Shown here: positions 1 to 8,530 of the stretch, one piece after another
How the letters are laid out: the number at the start of each line of letters is the position of its first letter
How positions within the stretch are numbered: position 1 is the stretch's first letter
NCBI RefSeq assembly: GCF_021223605.1
Contig: NZ_CP075175.1
Location: 5,411,501 to 5,475,500, forward strand
DNA length: 64,000 nt
Source: Paenibacillus sp. 481
Lineage (GTDB): Bacteria; Bacillota; Bacilli; Paenibacillales; Paenibacillaceae
Reading direction: 5' to 3'
Program-made: the position numbers and the translations under genes
Notes under the pieces: generated by a model
Seen by the model: only the letters and a program-made list of their open reading frames with translations
The model's database searches: none
Told to the model about the DNA's origin: nothing

Positions 1-3000
1 GAGTCCTTAGTAGAGTCCTCGTTAGAGTCCACAGCCGAATCCGCAGTAGCTTTCACAGCAGTTGGAGCCTGTTCAGACGAAGCCAAGTAAAACTCAAAAA
101 ACTCTACAAAATGAGTCCAATTAAGAACAGGAAATCCAGCTTTGCTCCTCGCCCACTTGGCCGCGCTCTTCAGCATAACTGCATCGATATCGGATTTCAT
201 GTAATGCAGCAAATCGAACAGCCGAATCCAATGGGCATCCTGAACAGGCCGCTCCTCTATGTCAAAATGGGTTAACATTTCGGAAATTTCGAACTGGTGC
301 TTACGGAACCTAAGCCTTTCCCCACCTGAGCTAATGAGCGATATGCTAGACATGTCCTCCGTATAAGGCAGCTTTCCTTTCTCCGAGATTTTGTAGACGA
401 ACATCAGCAGCTCATCTAGCTTGTTTTTAGCTTTTAATTCGCGGATCTTATTAACATGGATACGTATTTCGCCAGCGAAGCTGAGCATATCACCGCCTGC
501 ATTCGTTATCTCTATCGCAATGCCATCTTTCTGCATCTGGGTTTGAATGTCCTTAATCCACACTTCCACCGGCTGCTCATCCTTAAGATTCTCTGTCCAA
601 CGCCATGGGCGTGGTCCGACATACTTGCTGTTCTCAATCGCAGGCCTACCAGGTTCGCCGGTAGCCGACATCCCCTGACTATGCTTGTCCCACTCCCCTT
701 CTCCTGACTCTTTATCGATCCATCGGTACAAGTGATAATGCGGCGATGTATGACCCGCCATGCCGTGCTCGGTTAAGTCCATATCCACCATCAAATTTTC
801 CTCGTCCTGATCCTTCACGAACATGCGGTACTGATACAGTCGCCCGCTCTCCGTGTCGTATTTTACATCAGGCAAACCGTCATCTGGCAGCTTAGACGTT
901 TGTGGATTATCCAATCTCCCAGGAATAATACTATGTCTATAACTCGGTGTACCGTCCTCAAAAAACCCGGAAGGACTATCCGGAAACAATTGACGGATCA
1001 GCTTGTCCGAAAAACCTAAATCCCTCATGACCTGAATAAGCTCCGCAGGGGTACGTTCTCTTGCTTGATCCAGAATCTGCGCCATTTTAACGGCCCGAGT
1101 ATCCTTGTCATTGTGGGCATTGCTTATTAACTCAACTATCCGTTTACGGATCAATTGCAGTTGCTCGTCAGCAATATGATAGTTTCTGGCAGAAAATTTA
1201 AGCAACCGCCCGAGTCGATTAAATGACATCAATTCAAATAGCTCTTCAACAAAGCTTCTTTCCAGCGAATACAAGTTTTTAGACAAGGTATCGGCTACTC
1301 CGCGTCCTGTAGGATCATGAAGCTTGCCTGTCTTATCGATATAAAGCGAATTCATCGAAAAATCTCGTTTTTTGGCATCTTTTTCGTAAAATCCGGAGTC
1401 TGCGAAGGATCGGACCTCAGTTGCCCTTTCTCTGGGTACGCACGTAATATCGATGGAAAATTCGGTTTGAATGGCAAGTTGGACCAGATGCAGCTTATCC
1501 GTTTTGACGACATTGCGAGGGATATTGGAAAAACGTTCGTCCGCAATCAGCATCGCGACCAGCGAATCGATATCCATGTTCGTCGTGACATCGATGTCTT
1601 TAGGTGATTCACCACGCAAGGAATCCCGCACGGAACCGCCAACGAAAGCGATATCATATTGATTGGCGGATACGAGCTCAATTAAATCTTTCACGGTAAC
1701 CGTTGAATCTTTTTTGCCGATCGGCTTTCCGAATAGTGTGGCAGCGGGACCTTTGTTCGGCACGACTATCTCGTTGTAGCTGTCACTGCCGTGTACGATC
1801 GGATCGGCCTTAGCTCCGTCCGGCTTGTAAAATTCATAGGTCTTGTCTTCTTCCTTCACCGTCGCGTCAACCGGAATGATCGTCAGCTTGCGACCGCCTA
1901 GCTCCAATATGAAAGGTTTATCGGAAACATACTTCTTCACATCCGGCACCTCGACATCAGGAACGGCCTCACCGATTGCCGTTGAAGAACCAAGAGATGG
2001 TGCAGAGCCATCAGGTAGGCCCGTACTCCCCTTCCCTATCTCTTTCTCTTTCTCTTTCTTTTTCACTTCCTGCTCCAAGTACATTTCATACAAATGCTTC
2101 GTTATTCCTTTATCCGCGGTAATTAAGCGTACTTCAGTTGCTTCCGATTGCGTCAACGCATGTAGCGAATCGACGACAAGTTGCCGATCAGGCGCGCCCT
2201 TGGATCCACCGACCTGCCGCTGCTCCAACATAAGCAAATCGGCGGCATACTGTCCTTGGTGGTTCGAACCGTCTCGCTTGCCAGTGATCGGCATTGGCTT
2301 CCATGGAATGCTCGGTGTTTTTTTGGAGCCAGCTTCGAAGACGCGGGTTCCGAATTGCACCAATTCACCAATGACCATGTTCGGAAGCCGAATGTCCTTC
2401 ACCGTACGACCATTCAGCAGTTCCATCGTTTTGCGTTTGACTTGTAGCTCCTCCGGATTCATATCGGCATCCGCTAGGAGGAGCGCTTTAGCAATGTTCG
2501 TGTCCAAAATAAGTGATTCTGAAGACAACGGGCTGTTCTGCTCATCATCATTAGCGGCAGTATTCACGTTTGCCAACGTGTCGCGCAATTGATCAATCAA
2601 GCCGCGAATCGCGGCCATCGCATTATTTTTACGATAGTAGGAGATTAAGCGGGCTGCTGTATGGAAACCTAGTGTGCGCACGAGAAATCCGGCTTCTAGC
2701 TTCGTGATGAAAAAAGCATCGACCGCGTTATCTATCGTTTTCTTCGTGGGCAGGGTATCTCTAAGCTCCAGCTTCTTCACGGGTTTTTCCAAAAATGTAT
2801 CCGGAATATCGATGCTCACGTCAAACTTTTCTTTAAAAGCGATGAGATATTTTTTGTCGTCTGATTTTTTGAAGTTCGCCAAGAAAGTCCCTAGAAGCAA
2901 CTCTCCATTGATGTATAAATTGAGCTGACGCAGCACATTTCCCATACGAGGCTTTTGTTCTTTTATTTCTTTTTCCAAATCCGTGTGATGCTTCTTGTCG

Positions 3001-4304
3001 ATGTGTTCAAATAAAAAGGGGAATTCCTCTTCTGGTTTCTTCTCCACCACTACTTCATCACTATAATCGGAATATTCCATTAACATCTCCAAAAAAGCAT
3101 CGTTAGTATCCTCATGTATTGGAGTACTCGATGATTCATCGCTTGCTGTTGTTGGTTTGTCGATGAGCGGTGTCTCCACAATCGGATCGTCTTTTTTGAC
3201 CAGCAAAGGTACGGGTACGGGAGGCGTTTCATTTCTTCGTTTTTTCTTTGCTTTCTCAAAATCGGTATCCGTATTCGTAGCTTTTTCCTTCAAACTCGCC
3301 ATATATCGCTCTCTGGACTGTTTTGTTTTCTCGGTTACCATGTTGAGGTGATTGATCAGCCCTGTCGGCATATCCGGATGTTCCCGCTCCGAAGTTGATT
3401 TGTGAAATCTAAGATAAAATTCGCTCAATTGAGCAAGGAAACGTGTCGACGAAGCCAGAGTCAGCTTCAATTCCGAAGCTGTAAATTCTGTTAGACTCGC
3501 AAACTGGACACTTAATGCTTGGGCATTTGGATGTTCTTCCAAATGAGGTAGCCAGTCTACTAGTGTGCTCCACAAAGCTGATTCGGGAATATCAGTTTGT
3601 ATGGATTGAACAACCCGATCTTCCAACGTCCGTACACCTGATCTTACTTGGGGTATGCCCGATTCGCTGCCTGTCTTTCGTTTGCTGCCTGCTTCGGAAG
3701 GATCGAACCAACCGGGGGTTTCGCTTGCCCAATCTTGAATTTGCCGCAGCGCCGAACGCAACAAGGGAAGAAGCGCCTCTTGATTGATCGTTTCCGCAAT
3801 ATATAGGATGTATGATTTCACGCCTTTGCCGTCATTTACCGGACCGCGACTAATAAAGACGGGCTGCCCGTGTTCTGCCTCAGAAAGCAGCTGAATGTCT
3901 ACCGCTATCCTTGAATGCCTATTATATATGGAGTCGATAAGCAATCTTTTATGTGTACGATCGACGGTAGTAGACGGGTCTTCCAATTTACTCAAAATTT
4001 CATCAATAATATCCCCCTCTGAATCGCCAGCTTTCCAACGCTGAATGACCTGATTGGTGGAAGGAGAAGCCGTTGAGCCCGGGCCTTGCCGAACATCTTG
4101 CAATAGGGAAACCATCTGTAAAACAGAATCATTTCCAGAAACGTGCTGCATATGAAGGAGTCCCTGATGAGTCAACGATACACGGTTTTGACTTGCTCCG
4201 AGTGTTGGCTCGTGCAGAGCACTATCGTTCGTGCCGAGCGGCGTTTGAGTCGCGTGAGATTCATTGCCTTGACCGGTTTTAGATGCTGTTTGATGCGTCA
4301 TCAT
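1..4304 (-). CDS. Giant eCIS cargo candidate with PIN-like and CCA-adding/poly(A) polymerase-like domains (3' end outside window)
   Basis: One frame stays open from the tandem ATG codons at 4304/4301 to the window edge, at least 1434 codons, so the C-terminus is missing. Upstream of the start is a GGTGGGGG ribosome site. Residues 49-65 read LLHMQHVSGNDSVLQMV, matching a motif in the DUF4157 protein and the kinase of this locus. Residues about 595-745 look like a PIN nuclease: LDTN with D601, then E647, D706 or D712, and ITADKG with D731. Residues about 882-1010 look like a class II tRNA nucleotidyltransferase head: GGSVRD at 889-894, KDID with D903 and D905, D952 in IDIT, and KRDFSMNSL around D981. 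A His-rich stretch follows near 1180. The middle (about 300-420) is charged linker. It lies 82 bp behind the AAA+ ATPase gene. A role as an injected RNA-active effector is inferred from the shared motif and location; the domain calls come from motifs only. Confidence 0.8.
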   Translation of the reverse strand, partial: MMTHQTASKTGQGNESHATQTPLGTNDSALHEPTLGASQNRVSLTHQGLLHMQHVSGNDSVLQMVSLLQDVRQGPGSTASPSTNQVIQRWKAGDSEGDIIDEILSKLEDPSTTVDRTHKRLLIDSIYNRHSRIAVDIQLLSEAEHGQPVFISRGPVNDGKGVKSYILYIAETINQEALLPLLRSALRQIQDWASETPGWFDPSEAGSKRKTGSESGIPQVRSGVRTLEDRVVQSIQTDIPESALWSTLVDWLPHLEEHPNAQALSVQFASLTEFTASELKLTLASSTRFLAQLSEFYLRFHKSTSEREHPDMPTGLINHLNMVTEKTKQSRERYMASLKEKATNTDTDFEKAKKKRRNETPPVPVPLLVKKDDPIVETPLIDKPTTASDESSSTPIHEDTNDAFLEMLMEYSDYSDEVVVEKKPEEEFPFLFEHIDKKHHTDLEKEIKEQKPRMGNVLRQLNLYINGELLLGTFLANFKKSDDKKYLIAFKEKFDVSIDIPDTFLEKPVKKLELRDTLPTKKTIDNAVDAFFITKLEAGFLVRTLGFHTAARLISYYRKNNAMAAIRGLIDQLRDTLANVNTAANDDEQNSPLSSESLILDTNIAKALLLADADMNPEELQVKRKTMELLNGRTVKDIRLPNMVIGELVQFGTRVFEAGSKKTPSIPWKPMPITGKRDGSNHQGQYAADLLMLEQRQVGGSKGAPDRQLVVDSLHALTQSEATEVRLITADKGITKHLYEMYLEQEVKKKEKEKEIGKGSTGLPDGSAPSLGSSTAIGEAVPDVEVPDVKKYVSDKPFILELGGRKLTIIPVDATVKEEDKTYEFYKPDGAKADPIVHGSDSYNEIVVPNKGPAATLFGKPIGKKDSTVTVKDLIELVSANQYDIAFVGGSVRDSLRGESPKDIDVTTNMDIDSLVAMLIADERFSNIPRNVVKTDKLHLVQLAIQTEFSIDITCVPRERATEVRSFADSGFYEKDAKKRDFSMNSLYIDKTGKLHDPTGRGVADTLSKNLYSLERSFVEELFELMSFNRLGRLLKFSARNYHIADEQLQLIRKRIVELISNAHNDKDTRAVKMAQILDQARERTPAELIQVMRDLGFSDKLIRQLFPDSPSGFFEDGTPSYRHSIIPGRLDNPQTSKLPDDGLPDVKYDTESGRLYQYRMFVKDQDEENLMVDMDLTEHGMAGHTSPHYHLYRWIDKESGEGEWDKHSQGMSATGEPGRPAIENSKYVGPRPWRWTENLKDEQPVEVWIKDIQTQMQKDGIAIEITNAGGDMLSFAGEIRIHVNKIRELKAKNKLDELLMFVYKISEKGKLPYTEDMSSISLISSGGERLRFRKHQFEISEMLTHFDIEERPVQDAHWIRLFDLLHYMKSDIDAVMLKSAAKWARSKAGFPVLNWTHFVEFFEFYLASSEQAPTAVKATADSAVDSNEDSTKD

Positions 4305-4386
4305 TGACACTCATTCCCCCACCTACGACAAATGATTTTGGAGTCTAAATTGCAAGGGCTAATACAGCTTGATTAATACAGCTTAA

Positions 4387-6621
4387 TTAATCCTCTGCAT
4401 ATTCGTCCCAATCGCGATTTGACATGATCTTTCCGTTTTTGAGCAACTCGTAGCGAGCCGCTTGCAAAATATGCCGCATTCCAATCGATTCACCAGCTTC
4501 GGCTGCCAGAAATGCCGAAGAAACGACGATATTTTTGATATGCCCTCCCGATAGTTCCAGTTTGCGTCCAAGATAAGCGTAATCAACTTCATCCGATACT
4601 GGCGCTTCCTTGGGATACAAAGAACGCCAAATCCCCTCACGATAGGTAGCATCCGGAAACGGAAACTTAACAACGTAGCTAATACGCCGCAAAAATGCTT
4701 CATCAATATTTTGCGCATAGTTGGTCGCCATAATGGTAATTCCCTCGTACTCCTCCATTTTTTGCAGCAGGAAGGACGTTTCCATGTTTGCATATTTATC
4801 GTGAGAATCTTTAACCTCTGACCGCTTGCCGAACAACGCGTCGCACTCGTCAAAGAACAATATCGCATGACTCAACTGCGCTTCTCTAAAAATATCGTGC
4901 AAATTCTTTTCCGTTTCTCCAATATATTTACTCACAACTTGAGCCAAATCGATTTTATACATTTGCAACGCCAGCTCGCCAGCAATGACTTCTGCCGCCA
5001 TCGTCTTGCCTGTTCCAGGAGGCCCCGAAAATAGCATGCTAACCCCTTTGCCATACGAAAGCTTTTGCGAAAAGCCCCATTCACCAAATACGATATGTCG
5101 ATACTTAATTTGGTTGCATGCATTGCGAAGTTGTTCCATTTGCTCCAACGGTAAGATGACATCGGCCCAGCCATATTTCGGCTTTATTCTCGTCGACTTC
5201 GTCTCCAATTGATGCTGAGCTCCACGATAACAAGCCGCCACTACATGCTCATAACGAATCCGACCGCCTTCAGCTACGTCCCACAAACTAATCGTATGCG
5301 CTTGTTCCAACGCCTGTTCGATACGCCCTGGGGTGAACCGAAACGCCCCGGCCAAAGTTCCCCATGAGATTCCTGCTTGATCACATACATAAGGCTGCGA
5401 CATCTTCGACCACAGCTTTTCCCGCTGTCCTTCATCCGGAATGTCGATTTCTGCATCCATGCAGCGCCTCTGCACCGCTATATTCGGTTTCCACGCACGT
5501 TCTGATAAAAAAAACACGGCCCGCGGGAAATACTTCATCGAGGATATGATAAGGTCTAGCTTCTTGCTTATAGCCGGATCCTGTTGCAAGCTCGCCTCGA
5601 TATGCCGGAAGCAGATTACCGCTTGTTGCAGCACCGCCTCGCGAATCAAGTGTGTTATTAACTCGTCAAACGGTTTATCTTCCTGCAACATTCGTCTTAC
5701 ATCTACCACAAGCAAAGGATGCAAAAAGTGCTGGCAAAAATGCTTGACGTGGAACAGCTTTCCTGATCCGGCAGCGCCCGATATACAAATCAGCAATCCC
5801 TGCTGCCCTTTGGAATCCGAATGCGAATCCGACTCGTACATCCGCCCCGCAAATGCCTTTAGCTTATCCTGAAGCTGTTTATCAACGAGCAACTCACTCA
5901 GTTGACCCGACGGATAAATCATTTCGCAGAAAGGAGAAAGTCGATCATCCAGCTTATTTGCCCCCAGCATAAATGCGACTATTTTCTCGTCGAGTTGGAG
6001 TGACTTGCTTAACAGCGTATGGCCCGACACTTGCGTATGCGATGTAAAAAAGAACCGTTGCAGCGTACTGCCTGCGGACAAGTAGCTTCTCGCTTGAAAC
6101 TTCTCCTCCCATTCCCCTTCAGTTAACTGCAAGATCAGATCCACAGAGGCACTTTTACGCGTAACGTCATCTTGCAAATAAGCATAAATCTTTTCATATT
6201 TCCGATGGACTTCAGGTGCGAGGCAAATCATTATGCAGCGGGCCTCATAGGCCGACAACCCGAATACGATTGACACATATTGCAGAGGCGTAACCGCTTG
6301 CAATTTGGTACACAACTGCAAACGCGCTTCTATCTCCTCTTCCAACGCCCTAATTCGGAAGTCAATATCTTCGTCATGATCGACAGTTGGTTCATTCAGC
6401 CAATACAGGATTTCTTGCTCAGACATGACTAGTCCTTTCAAATGATCGAATGGATTGTCCGCACCTGCTGCGTTGCGTTTGTGCCAAATGGCGTGAAGCT
6501 TTAAATCCAACAGCAGCAGCTCGTCATGCAAGTGCTCCCAAACTCTAGAATATGCGGTGCGCGATTTCTCATTGACGGTACGGTTCACCAACACTTCACC
6601 TCCCAACGTATAAGTTGACAT
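4387..6621 (-). CDS. eCIS AAA+ ATPase (Afp15-like), two P-loop regions
   Basis: A 744-residue protein of the type found in nearly all eCIS loci, where the ATPase is needed for particle assembly or cargo loading. The C-terminal AAA+ domain is complete: Walker A GPPGTGKT near residue 533, Walker B ILFFDECDA near 587, sensor 1 in IMATNY near 628 and an arginine finger in FLRRI near 643. A second, upstream nucleotide-binding region has GAAGSGK near 283, followed by LF instead of the usual T/S, so it may be degenerate. The start has GGAG 8 nt upstream. It probably shares a transcript with the giant downstream cargo gene, since only 82 bp separate them with no hairpin. It is separated from the DUF4157 gene by yfmM and a terminator. 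Confidence 0.9.
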   Translation of the reverse strand: MSTYTLGGEVLVNRTVNEKSRTAYSRVWEHLHDELLLLDLKLHAIWHKRNAAGADNPFDHLKGLVMSEQEILYWLNEPTVDHDEDIDFRIRALEEEIEARLQLCTKLQAVTPLQYVSIVFGLSAYEARCIMICLAPEVHRKYEKIYAYLQDDVTRKSASVDLILQLTEGEWEEKFQARSYLSAGSTLQRFFFTSHTQVSGHTLLSKSLQLDEKIVAFMLGANKLDDRLSPFCEMIYPSGQLSELLVDKQLQDKLKAFAGRMYESDSHSDSKGQQGLLICISGAAGSGKLFHVKHFCQHFLHPLLVVDVRRMLQEDKPFDELITHLIREAVLQQAVICFRHIEASLQQDPAISKKLDLIISSMKYFPRAVFFLSERAWKPNIAVQRRCMDAEIDIPDEGQREKLWSKMSQPYVCDQAGISWGTLAGAFRFTPGRIEQALEQAHTISLWDVAEGGRIRYEHVVAACYRGAQHQLETKSTRIKPKYGWADVILPLEQMEQLRNACNQIKYRHIVFGEWGFSQKLSYGKGVSMLFSGPPGTGKTMAAEVIAGELALQMYKIDLAQVVSKYIGETEKNLHDIFREAQLSHAILFFDECDALFGKRSEVKDSHDKYANMETSFLLQKMEEYEGITIMATNYAQNIDEAFLRRISYVVKFPFPDATYREGIWRSLYPKEAPVSDEVDYAYLGRKLELSGGHIKNIVVSSAFLAAEAGESIGMRHILQAARYELLKNGKIMSNRDWDEYAED

Positions 6622-6756
6622 GGAAACTACTCCGACAACCCGAATAACAATCCAAACACATAATATAGTTTAGTCTCGAGTTGATATCGTCCATATCGAT
6701 GTAATGGGAGAATTCGACGAAAACCAACATTTTCCTACCTGTCTTTAAACGATATG

Positions 6757-6804
6757 ACAAAAAAATAAGCCGACTCTATCGCGTAAATTACGATAGAGTC
6801 GGCT
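6757..6804 (-). terminator. Intrinsic terminator of yfmM
   Basis: Perfect 14-bp inverted repeat AGCCGACTCTATCG (6768-6781) / CGATAGAGTCGGCT (6791-6804) with a 9-nt loop, followed on the minus strand by TATTTTTTT. It sits 13 bp past the yfmM stop and separates yfmM from the AAA+ ATPase gene. Confidence 0.92.
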
Positions 6805-6817
6805 CTTTGAGCATGTA

Positions 6818-8374
6818 TTAAAATACTTTCGTCGTCCAAGACTCACAGTTCCACGTTTCTGTAACGACATCCCGATAAAATTCAGGTTCGTGGGAAATGA
6901 GCAAAATGCTGCCTTTGTATGCTTTGAGGGCACGCTTAAGCTCATCCTTCGCATCTACATCCAAGTGGTTCGTCGGCTCATCGAGCACGAGTAGATTCGT
7001 TTCATTGTTAATCAACTTACATAGGCGTACCTTAGCCTTCTCACCACCGCTAAGCACAGTAATTTTACTTTCGATATGCTTAGTTGTGAGTCCACATTTC
7101 GCAAGTGCTGCACGCACTTCGAATTGCGTAAAGGAAGGGAACTCTTTCCAAATCTCTTCGATACAAGTATTGTAATTTGCATCCTTCATTTCCTGTTGGA
7201 AATAGCCGATTTCCAAGTTATCTCCGAGCTGAACAGAGCCAGATACCGCTTGGATCTCCCCTAAAATGCTGCGAAGCAACGTTGTCTTACCAATCCCGTT
7301 GGCACCGACAAGCGCGACCTTTTGCCCACGCTCCATGCGAAGGCTAAGCGGGCGAGATAATGGTTCATCGTAACCAATGACGAGATCCGTCGTTTCAAAA
7401 ATCAGCTTGCTAGACGTTCTAGCATCCTTGAAGTTGAACTGCGGCTTCGGTTTTTCCTGCGCAAGTTCGATGACTTCCATCTTATCAAGCTTCTTTTGGC
7501 GGGACATCGCCATGTTACGAGTTGCTACACTCGCTTTGTTACGCGCAACGAAGTCTTTCAAGTCAGCAATTTCTTGTTGTTGACGCTTATACGCAGATTC
7601 CAGCTGTTGCTTCTTCATTTCATAAACTTGCTGGAATTTGTCGTAATCGCCTACATAGCGGTTTAATTCTTGATTTTCCATATGGTAAATCAAGTTAATA
7701 ACGCCGTTAAGGAACGGAATATCATGCGAAATAAGAATGAATGCATTCTCGTACGCTAACAAGTAACGTTTCAACCATTCGATATGCTGCTCATCGAGAT
7801 AGTTCGTCGGCTCATCCAAGAGCAGGATGTCTGGCTTCTCAAGCAATAGCTTGGCCAATAGCACCTTCGTCCGCTGTCCACCACTGAGATCATGAACGTC
7901 TTTATCCAAGCCGATATCGTTAAGTCCAAGACCACGTGCCGTCTCTTCAACCTTAGAATCAATCAAATAGAAATCTTGATTCGTTAACGTGTCTTGAATC
8001 GTTCCAACATCCTCAAGTAGCTTTTCCAGCTCTTCTGGGGTTACATCCCCCATCTTGCCGTACATATCATTCATTTCTTGTTCCATATCAAATAGATATT
8101 GGAAGGCTCCACGCAAGACGTCGCGGATCGATGATCCCTTCGTAAGTACGGCATGCTGATCCAAATATCCAACACGCATGCGCTTGGACCATTCGACCTT
8201 GCCTTCATCCGGTTGAAGCTTGCCTGTAATAATGTTCATAAACGTGGACTTACCTTCGCCGTTGGCACCGATCAGTCCAATGTGCTCGCCTTTAAGCAGG
8301 CGGAAGGAAACGTCCTTGAAGATCGCACGATCACCAAAGCCGTGGCTTAATTTTTCTACATTTAATATGCTCAT
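6818..8374 (-). CDS. yfmM: ABC-F family ATPase, YfmM type
   Basis: A 518-residue soluble protein with two ABC ATPase domains and no membrane segments, closely resembling Bacillus subtilis YfmM as I recall that sequence. Domain 1 has Walker A GANGEGKST near residue 36 and LSGGQ near 155; the linker is rich in Lys and Gln; domain 2 has Walker A GANGIGKTT near 347 and LSGGEKAKV near 435. The C-terminus ends CESWTTKVF. ABC-F proteins act on ribosomes rather than in transport. I start at ATG 8374 because AGGTG lies 8 nt upstream; a GTG at 8383 would overlap that site. This housekeeping-type gene interrupts the eCIS locus and has its own terminator, so a functional link to the eCIS is doubtful. Confidence 0.93.
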   Translation of the reverse strand: MSILNVEKLSHGFGDRAIFKDVSFRLLKGEHIGLIGANGEGKSTFMNIITGKLQPDEGKVEWSKRMRVGYLDQHAVLTKGSSIRDVLRGAFQYLFDMEQEMNDMYGKMGDVTPEELEKLLEDVGTIQDTLTNQDFYLIDSKVEETARGLGLNDIGLDKDVHDLSGGQRTKVLLAKLLLEKPDILLLDEPTNYLDEQHIEWLKRYLLAYENAFILISHDIPFLNGVINLIYHMENQELNRYVGDYDKFQQVYEMKKQQLESAYKRQQQEIADLKDFVARNKASVATRNMAMSRQKKLDKMEVIELAQEKPKPQFNFKDARTSSKLIFETTDLVIGYDEPLSRPLSLRMERGQKVALVGANGIGKTTLLRSILGEIQAVSGSVQLGDNLEIGYFQQEMKDANYNTCIEEIWKEFPSFTQFEVRAALAKCGLTTKHIESKITVLSGGEKAKVRLCKLINNETNLLVLDEPTNHLDVDAKDELKRALKAYKGSILLISHEPEFYRDVVTETWNCESWTTKVF

Positions 8375-8530
8375 CAATGACACCTTTTCTTTTATACTTT
8401 TTACTTGAACTATTATAAACGTTATTGGGTATATAACTCAATATTTGAAACAGCTTTCGGACAAATTCGGTATTGCGATCAGATTGTATATGCATGGTTG
8501 AATCCAATGAAAATGTGCGAGATAAGTTAA

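Noticed and set aside
1843-2592. 249-codon plus-strand open frame
   Set aside because: It lies antisense to the giant cargo gene, has a Ser/Phe-rich composition typical of antisense frames and no recognisable domain.
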